Of a stretch of 64,000 nt of DNA, positions 44,785 through 57,338 are shown one piece after another. Below the pieces are notes generated by a model. It was not told where the DNA came from and did not search any database. It saw only the letters and a program-made list of their open reading frames with translations. The stretch is taken from positions 61,001 through 125,000 of the forward strand of contig CAUYUJ010021153.1 of NCBI GenBank assembly GCA_963575745.1. The letters run 5' to 3'. This stretch comes from Prorocentrum cordatum. Lineage: Eukaryota; Sar; Dinophyceae; Prorocentrales; Prorocentraceae. Every line of letters begins with the position of its first letter. Within the stretch, counting starts at the first letter, position 1. The position numbers and the translations under genes are program-made.

Positions 44785-45837
44785 CTGGGCGCCGGCGGTA
44801 AACCGACAACCTTTGTTACCGCCGGGGGACTCGTAGAGCTTCCTGACAACATATAATGTAGAAAAAATACACAGAAAAAAAAGTTTTTCAGCCCAAGCAA
44901 TTTCGAACCTCTCGGATGCAACAGCCGAACGCCCCCGATGCTTCTGGATTCTCTTCTGCACGAGCTCTGTAGCTCTCCTACAGCCCGAGTTACGTGCGAA
45001 AATCGACAGCACCTCTCAAGATGACTCGAATAATACGAATAGTTTGGCAAACCTAGCTCGAGTGTCAGACCGAGTTCAGACCTCTGTATGCGACACGTGG
45101 ACGCGTGTGATGTCTGCGAATCGACTCCTGTGATTACCAGCCCAACAGCCCCCCCTACAGCCCGAGTTAAGTGCAGGAAACCGACAGCACCTGTCAGGAT
45201 GACTCGAACAATGCGAATATTTTCGCAGAACCAACAGCATCTCTCAAGATAACTCGAACAATACGAATAGTTTCTGCGATTCTAGATCGGGCAGCAGACC
45301 GAGTTCAGAGCTCTGGAGTCAACAGACAAGGGCCACTGATATTCTGAATCAGATTCTGTACGTATCAGCTCTGCACTGTCCTTTAGCTCGACTTAAGTAC
45401 AGAAAACCCAGAGCGTCTCGCAAGATAACTCGAATAATACGAATAGGTTTGCGAACCTAGCTCGGCTAGCAGACCGAGTTCAGACCTCTGGGTTCAACAG
45501 GCGAACGCGCCTGATTATTTTGAATAGATTAGCTGTGCTTACGAGCTCTGTACCTGTCCTGAAGCTCGAGTTATCTTGAGAAAACCGTCACCGCGTGACA
45601 AGCTGACCCGAAACGGGCGATCCCGCCGCAGTGCTTTATGGCAGTAAAAGGTACCCGATCGAGCTGAGATCAAGATGGCGAGCGGGAATAAGATCGAATA
45701 TCACGGGAAAAAATACTAGAGCTCCAACGAATGGTTGAATTTCGAGAACCGAATTTTCAACCGACCAAAAGTCATCAAAATGTCCGTCGAGATTTTTCTT
45801 GCCAACTAGCTCTCCAGCGCCCCGGAACTGGCGCCGG
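44785..45837 (+). mobile_element. L-class element LL, one unit short
   Basis: 1053 bp from head to CCCCGGAA. The left hairpin arm context reads AAACCGACAACC. A unit is reduced near 45228 (TTCGCAGAACCAACAGC). Confidence 0.85.
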
Positions 45838-46130
45838 CGGTGAACCGTCAACCTGGTCACCGCCGGGAACCTCGTAGAGCTCCTAACACGCGTAAGAGTG
45901 CTAAGTATCAAAAGAGAGGGCTTCTGGAAGCATTTCTCGGAAAAGAGAAAACATCATTTTTTTCATGTCGACATGAAGTTGGTTCCGCCAAGTGTTTTGA
46001 TAGTAAAAGTGCATCTAGGGAGCTCATATTAAGACGCTGAGGCCCTCATAATCGTCTACAGGTGCGAAAAATCTGCTTTCTCAAAATAAATGGTCAAATA
46101 TCTTCCAATAAATCGCAAAACCACCGAAAA
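45838..46130 (+). mobile_element. S-class element MM, cut in body
   Basis: TGA head; body to CCACCGAAAA (293 bp), where NN enters; closing piece not in the window. Confidence 0.85.
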
Positions 46131-47193
46131 CTGGGCGCCGGCGGTAAACCGTCAACCTTTGTTACCGCCGGGGGACTCGTAGAGCTTCCTGACAATATAT
46201 AATGTGGACAAAAATTCAAGAGAATTTCAGCCCAAGCCAGACCTCTCAAGATGACTCTGGCAAAAAAACGAACAGTTTGGAACCCAGCTCGAGTGTCAAA
46301 CCGAGTTCAGACCTCTGAATGCGACAGGCGGACGCGTCTGATGTCTGTGAATCGACTCCTCTTATTACCAGCCACGCAGCCCCCCTACACCCCGAGTTAA
46401 GTGCAGAAACCGACAGCAGCTCGCAGGATGACTTGAATAATAGAATAGCTTCGCGGAGCTAGTTCGAGCAGCAGACCGAGTTCCGAGCTCTCGGTTCGAC
46501 AGACGGACGCGCCTGATGTCTCCAAATCGATTTCTGTGACCAGCAGCACTGTAGCCCTCCCCCAGCACGAGTTAAGTGCAGAAAACCGAGAGCACTTCTC
46601 AAGATGACTCGAACAATACGAATAGTTTCGCTGACCTAGCTCGGGCAGCAGGCCGAGTTCCGAGCTCTCGATTGAACAGACGAACGCGCCTGATGATTCC
46701 CAATCGATTTCTGTGACTATGAGCTATATAACTGCACTACAACTCGAGTTAAGTACAGAAAACCGAGAGCGCCTGCTACGATGCCTCGAATAATACGAAC
46801 AGGTTTGCGGACCTAGCTCGGCTAGCAGACCGAGTTCAGACCTCTGGATTCAACAGGCGAACGCGCCTAATCATTCTGAATCGATAAGCTGTGCTTACCA
46901 GCTCTGTAGCTGTCCTGAAGCTCGAATTATCTTGAGAAAACCGACAGCGCGTATCAAGATGACTCGAAACGGCCGATCCCGCCGGAGTGCTTTTTGGCAG
47001 TAAAAGGTACCCGATCGAGCTGAGATCAAGATGGCGAGCAGGAATAAGATCGAATATCACGGGAAAAAGTATTAAAGCTCCAACGAATTGTTGAATTTTG
47101 AGAAGAAAATTTTCAACCGACCAAAAGTCAGCAAAAGGTCCGTCGAGATTTTTCTTGTCAACTAGCTCTCCAGCGCCCCGGAATTACTCTAAA
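46131..47193 (+). mobile_element. L-class element NN, deleted in first unit
   Basis: Head, then AATTTCAGCCCAAGCCAGACC marks loss of most of unit 1. The tail is complete to GGAATTACTCTAAA (1063 bp), where OO enters. Confidence 0.83.
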
Positions 47194-47387
47194 CTGGGCG
47201 CCGGCGGTAAACCGTCAACCTTGGTTACCGCCGGGAGACTCGTAGAGCTTCCTAGCTCGACTTAAGTTGAGAAAACCGACAACACCTACCAACATTCCGA
47301 CTCATAGTCAATATTTTTGGACCTCTGAATGCGACAGGCGGACGCGTCCGATGTCCGCGAATCGACTCCTGTCATTACCAGCCCTGC
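47194..47387 (+). mobile_element. L-class deletion derivative OO, ends at inversion joint
   Basis: Same CTAGCTCGACTTAAG junction as JJ and KK. The sequence flips orientation inside CAGCCCTGCAGGG at about 47388. Confidence 0.75.
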
Positions 47388-48142
47388 AGGGTTTTCTGCA
47401 CATAAGTCGAGCTAAAGGACAGTACAGAGCTGATACGTACAGAATCTGATTCAGAATCATCAGTGGCCCTTGCCTGTTGACTCCAGAGCTCTGAACTCGG
47501 TCTGCTGCCCGATCTAGAATCGCAAAAACTATTCGCATTGTTCGAGTTATCTTGAGAGATGCTGTTGGTTCTCTGCACTTAACTCGGGCTGTAGGGCAGC
47601 TGCATGGCTGGTAATCACTAGAATCGATTCGGAGACATCAGGCGCGTCCGCCTTTCGAATCCAGAGCTTCGAACTCTGTCTGCTGCCCGAACTAGGTCTG
47701 CAAAAATATTCGCATTGTTCGAGTCATCCTGACAGGTGCTGTCGGTTTCCTGCACTTAACTCGGGCTGTATGGGGGGGCTGTTGGGCTGGTAATCACAGG
47801 GTCGATTCGCAGACATCAGACGCGTCCACCTGTCGCATGCAGAGGCCTGAACTCGGTCTGACACTCGAGCTAGGTTTGCCAAACTATTCGTATTATTCGA
47901 GTCATCTTGAGAGGTGCTGTCGATTTTCGCACGTAACTCGGGCTGTAGGAGAGCTACAGAGCTCGTACAGAAGAGAATCCAGATGCATCGGGGGCGTTCG
48001 GCTGTTGCATCCGAGAGGTTTGAAATTGCTTGGGCTGAAAAACTATTTCTTCTGTGTAATTTTTTCTACATAATATGTTGTCAGGAAGCTCTACGAGTCC
48101 CCCGGCGGTAACAAAGGTTGACGGTTTACCGCCGGCGCCCAG
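47388..48142 (-). mobile_element. L-class element, minus strand, head at 48142
   Basis: Units read in reverse (CGCATTGTTCGAGT at about 47535 and 47712). The reverse head ends ...GCCGGCGCCCAG at 48142 followed by T. The tail side is removed at the inversion joint. Confidence 0.83.
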
Positions 48143-48381
48143 TTTTACTCCGAGCATTGACATATAAACTTTGTTCTCTGAGCAGCTCAGCCCTCTAGAG
48201 CCATTTTTAGTACCAGTTCACTTGGAGGAACCGACTTCAGGTTGACTCCGAAAAATCTGAACTTGAAGTTTTTGTAGAAAAGCTTCCAGAAGCTCCCGCT
48301 TTGATCCTGAGCTTTCTTACGGATGCAAGGAGCTCTACGAGGTTCCCGGCGGTGACCAGGTTGACGGTTCACCGCCGGCAT
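48143..48381 (-). mobile_element. S-class element, minus strand, cut in body
   Basis: Head at 48381 (...CCGGCATCAG then T); body to GGAGTAAAA on its own strand, where the L head at 48142 enters. Confidence 0.78.
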
Positions 48382-48383
48382 CA

Positions 48384-48788
48384 GTATACCTCGTAGAGCT
48401 CTTCGGCATCGATGAGCTAGAGGAATTCCGGCGCGGAGTGGAGCTAGTTGGTCGACCCGGCCAGAAAGGACAAAGTGATAACTTGTGGGTGGTTTTGCAA
48501 TCTTTTGAAAGATATTTGACAATTGATTTTGGGAAAGCAGATTTTTCGCACCTGTAGACGATTATGAAGGCCTCTCTGTCTTAGTATGAGCTCTGTAGGC
48601 GCACTTTTACTATCAAAACACTTGGGGGAACCATCTTCATGTCGACACGAAAAAAAAAAACAATTTTTCACTTTTTCGAGAAATGCTTTGTGAAGATCTC
48701 TCTTTCGACTCTGAGCACTCTTACGCGTGCAAGGAGCTCTACGAGGTTTCCGGCGGTGACCAGGTTGACGGTTCACCGCCGGCGCCAG
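48384..48788 (-). mobile_element. S-class element, minus strand, full length (~405 bp)
   Basis: From the reverse tail TACCTCGTAGAGCTC to the head ...GGCGCCAG at 48788. Body includes a short A run at about 48650. Confidence 0.87.
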
Positions 48789-48924
48789 TCAAAACACTTG
48801 GGGGAACCATCTTCATGTCGACACGAAAAAATCAATTCTTCTTTTCTTCGACTCCGAGCGCTCCTACGCGTGTTAGGAGCTCTACGAGCTTCCCGGCGGT
48901 GACCAGGTTCACCGCCGACGCCTG
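48789..48924 (-). mobile_element. S-class 5' part, minus strand
   Basis: Head near 48924 with a shortened loop (GGTGACCAGGTTCACCGCC), and body to CCAAGTGTTTTGA, where the preceding element enters. Confidence 0.72.
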
Positions 48925-49263
48925 TTGGCCCACCCGGCCGAGGCGGACAATGTGACAACTTTTGGGTGGTTTTGCAAATATTTGAAAGATATTTGACAAT
49001 TTATTTTGAGAAACCAGATTTTTCGCACCTGTAGTAGGTTTTGCCGCGTCTGCCAGTAAAATTTTCAGGTATGTAGGTGCAGTATTACTAACAAAAGACT
49101 TGGGGGAACCAACGTTGGGTGAAAACAGAAAAACGTGATTTTTTGATTTTTTCGTTTCTCGATCCAGAAGCTCTCTTGATGTATTACGAGAAGCGCGGTG
49201 TGAGAAAAGAGTCTACGAGGGTCCCGGCGGCAACCTGGTTGACGGTTTACCGCCGGTTCCCAG
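48925..49263 (-). mobile_element. S-class element, minus strand, 339 bp to tail site
   Basis: GGAACC-type head ending ...GGTTCCCAG at 49263, then T. The other end is CCGGGTGGGCCAA on its strand, the standard S insertion site. Confidence 0.83.
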
Positions 49264-50069
49264 TAATTCCGGCGCGCTGGAGAGCTAGTTGGCAAGAGAA
49301 ATCTCGACGGAACTTTTGGTGACTTTTGGTCGGTTGAAAATTTTGTTCTCGAAATTCAACAATTCGTTTGAGCTCTAGTATTTTTTCCCGTGATAGTCGA
49401 TCTTATTCCCGCTCGCCATCTTGATCTCAGCTCGATCGGGTGAATATTACTATCGAAAAGCACTGTGGCAAGATCGACCGTTTCGAGTCATCTTGATACA
49501 CGCTGACAGTTTTCTGAACATAACTCGAGCTTTAGGACAGCTACAGAGCTGGTAAGGACAGCTAATCGATGTAGAATGATCAGGCGCGTCGCCTGTCGAA
49601 TCCAGAGGTCTGAACTCGGTCTGTTAGCCGAGCTAGGTCCGCAAACCTATTCGTATTATTCGAGTCATCTTGACAGGAACTCTCGGTTTTCTGTACTTAA
49701 CTCGAGCTGTAGGACAGCTACAGAGCTCATACATACAGAAACTGATTCAGAATCATCAGTTACGTTTGTCTGTCGAATCCACAGCTCTGAACTAGATCTG
49801 CTGCCCGATCTAGAATCGCGAAATTATTCGTATTGATCGAGTCATCTTGAGAAGTGCTCTCGGTTCTTCGCTCAACTCGCGCTGAGGGGAGCTACAGTGC
49901 TTCTTCTCACAGAAATCGTTTTGAAGAGATCAGGCGCGTCCGCCTGTCGATCCAGAGCTCGGAACTGCTGCCCGAACTAGGTCCGCGAAACTATTGTATT
50001 GTTCGAGTCATCCTGAGAGGTGCTGTCGGTTTTCCGCACTTAACTCGGGCTGTAGGGGGGCTAGAGCGT
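49264..50069 (-). mobile_element. L-class element, minus strand, 3' part
   Basis: Reverse tail (TAATTCCGGCGCGCTGG, TTGGCAAGAG) followed by units at about 49500, 49680 and 49840. Orientation flips back at about 50070 (GGGGGGCTAGAGCGTCTC). Confidence 0.8.
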
Positions 50070-50458
50070 CTCTCAAGATAACTCGAATAATACGAATAGG
50101 TTTGCGAACCTAGCTCGGCTAGCAGACCGAGTTCAGACCTCTGGGTTCAACAGGCGAGCGCGCCTGATTATTCTGAATCGCTTAGCTGTGCTTACCAGCT
50201 CTGTACCTGTCCTGAAGCTCGAGTTATCTTGAGAAAACCGTCACCGCGTGACAAGCTGACCCGAAACGGGCGATCCCGCCGCAGTGCTTTTTGGCAGTAA
50301 AAGGTACCCGATCGAGCTGAGATCTAGAAGGCAAGCGGGAATAAGATCGAATATCACGGGAAAAAATACTAGAGCTCTAACGAATGGTTGAATTTCGAGA
50401 ACCGAATTTTCAACCGACCAAAAGTCATCAAAATGTCCGTCGAGATTTTTCTTCCCAA
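50070..50458 (+). mobile_element. L-class 3' part
   Basis: Last unit (TTTGCGAACCTAGCTCGG) and L tail to TTCTTCCCAA, where the next head enters. The head side lies across the inversion joint. Confidence 0.78.
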
Positions 50459-51625
50459 CTGGGCGCCGGCGGTGAACCGTCAACCTTCGTTACCGCCGGG
50501 GGACTCGTAGAGCTTCCTGACAACATATACTGTCGAAACAAATTACACTGAAAATATAGTTTTTCAACCCAAGCAACTTCAGATTTCTCCGATGTAACAG
50601 CCGAACGCCCCCGATGTTTCTTGATTGTCTTCAGTACAAACTCTGTAGCTCTCCTACATCCGGAGCTGCGTGCGTAAATCGACAGCACCTCTCGAGATGA
50701 CTCGAACGATACGAATAGTTTGGCAAACCTGGCTCGAGTATCAGACCGAGTTCAGACCTCTGCATGCGACAGACAGACGCGTCTGATGTCTCTGAATCGA
50801 TTCCTCTGATTACCAGCCCTGCAGCCCCCGCCCGAGTTAAAGTGCAGGGAACCGACAGCACCTCTCAGGATGACTCGAACAATACGAATAGTTTCGCGGA
50901 CCTAGTTCGGGCAGCACACAGATTTCGGAGCTCTGGAGTCGAAAGGCGGACGCACCTGATGTCTCCAAATCGATTCCAGTGATTACCAGCCATGCAGCCC
51001 CCCCACAGCCCGAGTTGAGTGCAGAGAACCGACAGCATCTCTCAAGATAACTCGACCAATACGAATAGTTTCGTGATTCTAGATCGGGCAGCAGAACGAG
51101 TTCAGAGCTCTGGATTCAACAGAGAACGGCCACTGATGATTCTGAATCAGATTCTGTACGTATCAGCTCTGTGGCTGTCCTGTAGCTCGAGTTGAGTACA
51201 GAAAACCGAGAGCGTCTGTCAAGATGACTCGAATAATAAAAATAGGTTTGCGGACCTAGCTCGGCTAGCAGACGAGTTCAGACGTCTGGTTTCAACAGAC
51301 GAACGTGCCTGATCATTCTGAAACCATTAGGCGTGCTTGCCAGCTACGTAGCTGTCCTAAAGCTCGAGTTATCTAAAGAAAACCGAGAGCGCGTGACAAG
51401 ATGACCCGAAACGGCCGATCCCGCCGCAGTGCTTTTTGACAGTAAAAGGTACCCGATCGAGCTGAGATCCAGATGGCGAGCGGGAATAAGATCAGATATC
51501 ACGGGAAAAAATACTAGAGCTCTAACAAATGGTTGAATTTCGAGAACCGAATTTTCAACCGACCAAAAGTCATCAAAATGTCCGTCGAGATTTTTCTTGC
51601 CAACTAGCTCTCCAGCGCTCCGGAA
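50459..51625 (+). mobile_element. L-class element WW
   Basis: 1167 bp from head (loop CAACCTTCGTT, the uninterrupted form of the 37242 LINE target) to GCTCCGGAA. First of a run of openers that never close in the window. Confidence 0.87.
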
Positions 51626-51959
51626 CTGGCGCCGGCGGTGAACCGTCAACCTGGTCACCGCCGGGAACCGTAGAGCTCCTGATACTGCCAAGAGTGCAGA
51701 GAATCGACACAGAGTGAAAAACTACAGATTTTTCGAAAATCATTATTTTTGATTTTTTCGATGTTCATATTCGCTCAGTTCCCGGAAGTCAACTCATGCA
51801 AATATGCATCGGGAGAGCTGAGCTGCTGTCAGAGAGGAGTTTAAATGCCAATGCGACGCGCAAAAATCTGCTTTCTCAAAATAAATGGTCAAATATCTTT
51901 CAAATTTCGCAAAACCAACCAAAAGTCACCAATTTGTCCTTTCTGGCCGGGCGGTCCAA
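51626..51959 (+). mobile_element. S-class element XX
   Basis: 334 bp to the tail site GTCCAA. Diverged body like 34904 (TTCATATTCGCTCAG). Confidence 0.84.
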
Positions 51960-52320
51960 CTGGGAGCCGGCGGTGAACCGTCAACCAGGTTACCGCCGCG
52001 AGCCTCGTAGATCTCTTTTCTCGCACGGCGCTGCGTAGAACACGTCGCAGGAGCTTTTCTGATACGCCAGCTGAAAACTCGAAAAACTAAGTTTTTTAGT
52101 TGTCACCGAACGACGGTTCCGCCAAGTGTTTTGATAGTAATACTGCAGCTACGGACCTGAGAATTCATTGGCAGACGCGACAAAACCCACTACAGGTGCG
52201 AAAAATACCGGTCCTCAAAACGAATGTTCAAATCTCTCACAAAGTTTGTCCAACCGACCCAAAGTTCGCACATTGTCCGTCAGGGCCGGGTCGGCCAACT
52301 AGCTCCAGCCCGCGCCCGAA
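51960..52320 (+). mobile_element. S-class element YY
   Basis: Head CTGGGAGCCGGCGG with loop CAACCAGGTT. Runs through CGGCCAACTAGC to GCGCCCGAA (361 bp), so the next element entered inside its tail, as in T. Confidence 0.84.
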
Positions 52321-52659
52321 CTGGCGCCGGCGGTGAACCGTCAACCTGGTCACCGCCGGGAACCTCGTAGAGCTCCTGACACGCGTAAGAGTGCTCAGCA
52401 TCAAAAGCGAGGGCTTCTGGAAGCATTTCTTCAAAATGAGAAAACATGATTTTTGTTGATGTCGACATAAAGTTGGTTTCGCCAAGTGTTTTGATAGTAA
52501 AAGTGCATCTAGAGAGCTCATATTAAGACGCAGTGGCCCTCATAATCGTCTACAGGTGCGAAAAATCTGCTTTCTCAAACTAAATGGCCAAATATCTTTG
52601 AAAAAATCGCAAAACCACCCAAAAGTTATCACTTTGTCCTTTCTGGCCGGGTGGTCCAA
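52321..52659 (+). mobile_element. S-class element ZZ
   Basis: 339 bp from TGA head to GTCCAA. The next head lacks its leading C (AA|TGGGCGCC). Confidence 0.86.
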
Positions 52660-53829
52660 TGGGCGCCGGCGGTAAACCGTCAACCTTTGTTACCGCCGGG
52701 GGACTCGCAAAGCTTCCTGACAACATATAATGTCGGAAAAAATTACACATAAAAAATTTTTCAGTCCAAGCAATTTCAAACCTCTCGGATGCAACAGCCG
52801 AACGCCCCCGATGCTTCTGGATTGTCTTCTGTACGAGCTCTGTAGCTCTCCTACAGCCCGAGTTACGTGCGTAAATCGACAGCACCTCTCAAGATGACTC
52901 GAACAATACGAATAGTTTGGCAAACCTAGCTCGAGTATCAGACCGAGTTCAGACCTCTGCATGCGACAGGCGGACGCGTCTGATGTCTCTGAATCGATTC
53001 CTGTGATTACCAGCCCTGCAGCCCCCCCTACAGCCCGAGTTAAGTGCAGGAAACCGACAGCACCTCTCAGGATGACTCGAACAATACGAATAGTTTCGCA
53101 GACCTAGTTCGGGCAGCAGACAGAGTTCGGAGCTCTGGATTCGAAAGGCGGACGTGCCTGATGTCTCCGAATCGATTCCAGTGATTACCAGCCATGCAGC
53201 CCCCCTACAGCCCCGAGTTCAGTGCAGAGAACCGACAGCATCTCTCAAGATGACTCGAACAATGCAAATAGTTTCGCGATTCTAGATCGGGCAGCAGACC
53301 GAGTTCAGAGCTCTGGATTCAACAGACAACGGCCACTGATGATTCTGAATCAGATTCTGTACGCATCAGCTCTGTAGCTGTCCTGTAGCTCGAGTTAAGT
53401 ACAGAAAACCGAGAGCGTCTGTCAAGATGACTCGAATAATACGAATAGGTTTGCGGAACTAGCTCGGCTAGCAGACCGAGTTCAGACCTCTGGTGTCAAC
53501 AGGCGAACGCGCCTGATCATTCTGAATCGATTAGCTGTGCTTACCAGCTCTGTAGCTGTCCTGAAGCTCGAGTTATCTTCAGAAAACCGTCATCGCGTGT
53601 CAAGATGACTTGAAACGGCCGATCCCGCCCGCCTGCTTTTTGGCAGTAAAAACTACCCGATCGAGCTGAGATCAAGATGGCGAGCGGACATAAGATCGAA
53701 TATCATGGGAAAAAATACTAGAGCTCTAACGAATGTTCAAATTTTGAGAACAAAATTTTCAACCGACCAAAAGTCACCAAAAGGTCCGTCGAGATTTTTC
53801 TTGCCAACTAGCTCTCCAGCGCCCCGGAA
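52660..53829 (+). mobile_element. L-class element, 1170 bp to tail site
   Basis: Well-preserved head, units near 52895, 53080, 53255 and 53435, tail to CCCCGGAA. Confidence 0.88.
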
Positions 53830-54956
53830 CTGGGCGCCGGCGGTAAACCGTCAACCTTTCTTACCGCCGGGGGACTCGTAGAGCTTCCTGACAATATATA
53901 ATGTGAAAAAATGCAGAGAACTGATAGTTTTTCAGCCCGAGCGATTTCAAACCTCTCGATGCAACAGCCGAACGCCCCCGATGCTTCTGCACTGTCTTCT
54001 TTACGAGCTCTGTAGCCCTCCTACAGCCCGAGTTACGTGCGTAAATCGACAGCACCTCTCAAGATGACTCTAACAAAACGAATAGTTTGGCAACCCAGCT
54101 CGAGTATCAAACCGAGTTCAGACCTCTGAATGCGACAGGCGGACGCGTCTGATGTCTGCGAATCGACTCATGTGATTACCAGCCCTGCAGCCCCCCTACA
54201 GCCCGAGTTAAGTGCAGAAAACCGACAGCACCTCTCAGGATGGCATAGTTTCGCAGACCTAGTTCGGGCAGCAGACCGAGTTCCGAGCTCTGGATTCGAC
54301 AGGCGGACGCGCCTGATGTCTTCAAATCGATTCCTGTGACCACCAGCACTGTAGACCCCCTCAGCCCGAGTTGAGTGAAGAAAACCGAGAGCACTTCTCA
54401 AGATGGCTCGACCAATACGAATAGTTTCGCGATTCTAGATCAGGCAGCAGACCGATTTCAGAGCTCTGGATTCGACAGACAAACGCAACTGATGATTCTG
54501 AATCGGTTTCTGTATATCAGCTCTGTAGCTGTCCTGTAGCTCGAGTTAAGTACAGAAAACCGAGAGCGTCTGTCAAGATGACTCGAATAATACGAATAGG
54601 CTTGCGGGCCTAGCTCCGCTAGCAGACCGAGTGACCTATGGATTCAACAGACGAACGCGCCTAATCATTCTACATCGATTAGCTGTGCTTACCAGCTCTG
54701 TAGCTGTCCTAAAAGCTCGAGTTATGTTCAGAAAACCGTCATCGCGTGTCAAGATGACTCGAAACGGCCGATCCCGCCCGTGTGCTTTTTGGCAGTAAAA
54801 GGTACCCGATCGAGCTGAGATCAAGACGGCGAGCGGGAATAAGATCGAATATCATGGGAAAAAAAAACTAGAGCTCTAACGAATGTTCAAATTTCGAGAA
54901 CAAACTTTTCAACGACAAAAAGTCACCAAAAGGTCCGTCGAGATTTTTCTTGCCAA
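53830..54956 (+). mobile_element. L-class element, 1127 bp to CTTGCCAA
   Basis: Complete to the tail site CCAA|CTAGC, where a GGATCC-type S head enters. The third unit is shortened at GGATGGCATAGTTTCG (about 54240). Confidence 0.87.
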
Positions 54957-55628
54957 CTGGGATCCGGCGGTAAACCGTCAACCAGGTAACCGCCAGGAGC
55001 CTCGTAGAGCTCTGTTCTGGCGCGGCGCTGCTCGAAGCACACGGAAGAAGCTTTCTCAAGCGTGAAGAAGAAATATCAGAAAATATGTTTTTGAAATTTT
55101 GCATCTTCGCTTGTGGACCTAGCTGCCAGACCGAGTTCGGACCTCTCGATGCGAGAAAAATCGCGCCGAATGATACTGGGTCGGTTTATATGCGCGCCAG
55201 CTCTGTAGCTCTCCTAAATCTTCAGTTAAGGGAAACCGACAACACTCGTCAAAATGATCGTATATTACAAATAGTTTTGCGGGCCTAGCTCGAGCAGCAG
55301 ATGGAGTTCAGACCTCTCGATGGGACAGTCGAACGTGTCTGATGATTATGAATCGGTTTCTGTAAGTATCAGCTCTGTAGCTGACTAAATCTCGAGTTAA
55401 GTACAGAAAACCGTCAACGCGTGTCAAGATCACTTGAAACGGCCGACGGTTCCCTCAGGTCTTTTGTAATATTACAGCTACAGACCCGGGAATTTAACTG
55501 GCAGACGCGGCATAACCCGCTACAGGCGGGAAACATACCTCTTTGTAAAACGAACTTTCAAATTTTACACAAAGATAGAATAACCGACCCCAAGCCGTCA
55601 CACTGTCTCTTAAAGTCGGGTCGGCCAA
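54957..55628 (+). mobile_element. Chimeric S element with L-type units inside
   Basis: S head (CTGGGATCCGG, one arm base changed) and S body start, then two L-like units (about 55115-55440, CAGACCGAGTTCGG), then S body end (GGCAGACGCGGCATAA) to GGCCAA. Shows exchange between classes. Confidence 0.72.
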
Positions 55629-56977
55629 CTGGGCGCCGGCGGTAAACCGTCAACCTTGGTTACCGCCGGAAGACTCGTAGAGCTTCCTAGCTCGACATAA
55701 GTTATGAAAACCGACAGCACCTACCAACATTCCGACTCATAGTTTAAATCTTTTCGGCCTCTGAATGCGACAGGCGGACGGGTCTGATGTCTGCGAATCG
55801 ACTTCTGTCATTACCAGCCCTGCAGCCCCCTACAGCCCGAGTTAAGTGCAGGAACCCGACAGCCCCTCTCAGGATGACTCGAACAATACAGTAGTTTTGC
55901 AGACCTAATTTGGGCAGCATCTGGATTCGACAGGCGGACGCGCCTGATTTCTTCAAATCGATTTCTGTGACCACCAGTACTGTAGCTCCCCTCAGCCCGA
56001 GTTGAGTTAACAAAACCGAGAGCACATCTCAAGATGACTCGACTAATAGAAATAGTTTTGCGATTCTAGATCGGGCAGCAGACCGAGTTCAGAGCTTTGG
56101 ATTCGACGGACGAACGCAACTGATAATTCTAAATCGGTTTATCTAAATATCAGCTCTGTAGCTGTCCAGTAGCTCGAGTTAAGTACAGAAAACCGAGAGT
56201 TTCTGACAAGATGACCCGAAAAATACGAATAGATTTGCGACCTAGCTCCGCTAACAGACCGAATTCAGACCTCTGGATTCAACAGGCGAACGCGCCTAAT
56301 CATTCTACATCGATTAGCTGTGCTTATTAGCTCTGTAGCTGTCCTAATGCTCAAGTTATGTTCAGAAAACCGTCAGCGCATATCAAGATGACTGAAAAAG
56401 GCCGATCCCGTCACAGTGCTTTTCGATAGTAATATTCACCCGATCGAGCAGAGATCAAGATGACGAGCGGGAATAAGATCGATACCTCGTAGAGCTCTTC
56501 GTCATCGATGAGCTAGAGGAATTCCGGCGCGGGGTGGAGCTAGTTGGCCCACCCGGCCGAGGCGGACAATGTGGCAACTTTTGGGTGGTTTTGCGAATAT
56601 TTGAAAGATATTTGACTATTCATTTTGAGAAAGCAGATTTTTCGCACCTGTGGTGGGTTAAGACGCGTCTGCCAGTAAAATTTTCAGGTCCGTAGGTGCA
56701 GTATTTCTATCAAAACACTTGGGGGAACCAACGTTGGGTAAGAACAGAAAAACGTGATTTTCCGATTTTTTCGTTTCTCACTTCAGAAGCTTACTCCCTG
56801 TGTTCTGAGGAGTGCGGAGTGAGAAAAGAGCTCTACGAGGGTCCCGGCGGTAACCTGGTTGACGGTTTACCGCCGTAAAAAATACTACTAGAGCTCAAAC
56901 GAATTGTTGAATTTCGAGAACAAAATTTTCAACCGACCAAAAGTCAGCAAAAGTTCCGTCGAGATTGTTCTTGCCAA
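55629..56977 (+). mobile_element. L-class derivative, split by inverted S element
   Basis: Head with the CTAGCTCGACATAAG junction of the JJ subfamily, then several units and a tail. The tail is interrupted at AATAAGATCGA (56482) and resumes at 56876 with AAAAAATACTACTAGAGC; a few bases (about ATATCACGGG) are missing. Cut at CTTGCCAA by the next head. Confidence 0.8.
56483..56875 (-). mobile_element. S-class element, minus strand, head end trimmed
   Basis: Reverse tail TACCTCGTAGAGCTC at 56483. The body has GGGTGGTTTTGCGAATATT. The reverse head stops at GACGGTTTACCGCCG, without its final GGTTCCCAG. About 393 bp. Confidence 0.83.
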
Positions 56978-57287
56978 CTGGGAACCGGCGGTAAACCGTC
57001 AACCAGGTTACCGCCGGGACCCTCGTAGAGATCTTTTCTCACACCGCACTCCTCAGAACACAGGGAGTAAGCTTCTGAAGAGAGAAACGAAAAAATCGAA
57101 AAATCACGTTTTTCTGTTCTTACCCAACGTTGGTTCCCAAGTGTTTTGATAGAAATACTGCACCTACGGACCTGAAAATTTTACTGGCAGACGCGTCTTA
57201 ACCCACTACAGGTGCGAAAAATCTGTTTTATCAAAATGAATTGTCAAATATCTTTCAAATATTCGCAAAACCACCCAAAAGTTGCCA
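56978..57287 (+). mobile_element. S-class element (GGAACC head), cut
   Basis: CTGGGAACCGGCGG with loop CAACCAGGTT; body to AAAGTTGCCA. Strongly resembles the inverted neighbour 56483-56875. Confidence 0.83.
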
Positions 57288-57338
57288 TTGGTAGCGTCCA
57301 AAAACCGGAGAGCGAAGAGACCCTTTGGGGACGGGACA
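57288..57338 (+). repeat. Leading segment of the GC-rich repeat
   Basis: TTGGTAGCGTCCAAAAACC and GAGCGAAGAGACCC; fourth occurrence of this segment, cut at GGGACA by an S head. Confidence 0.65.
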
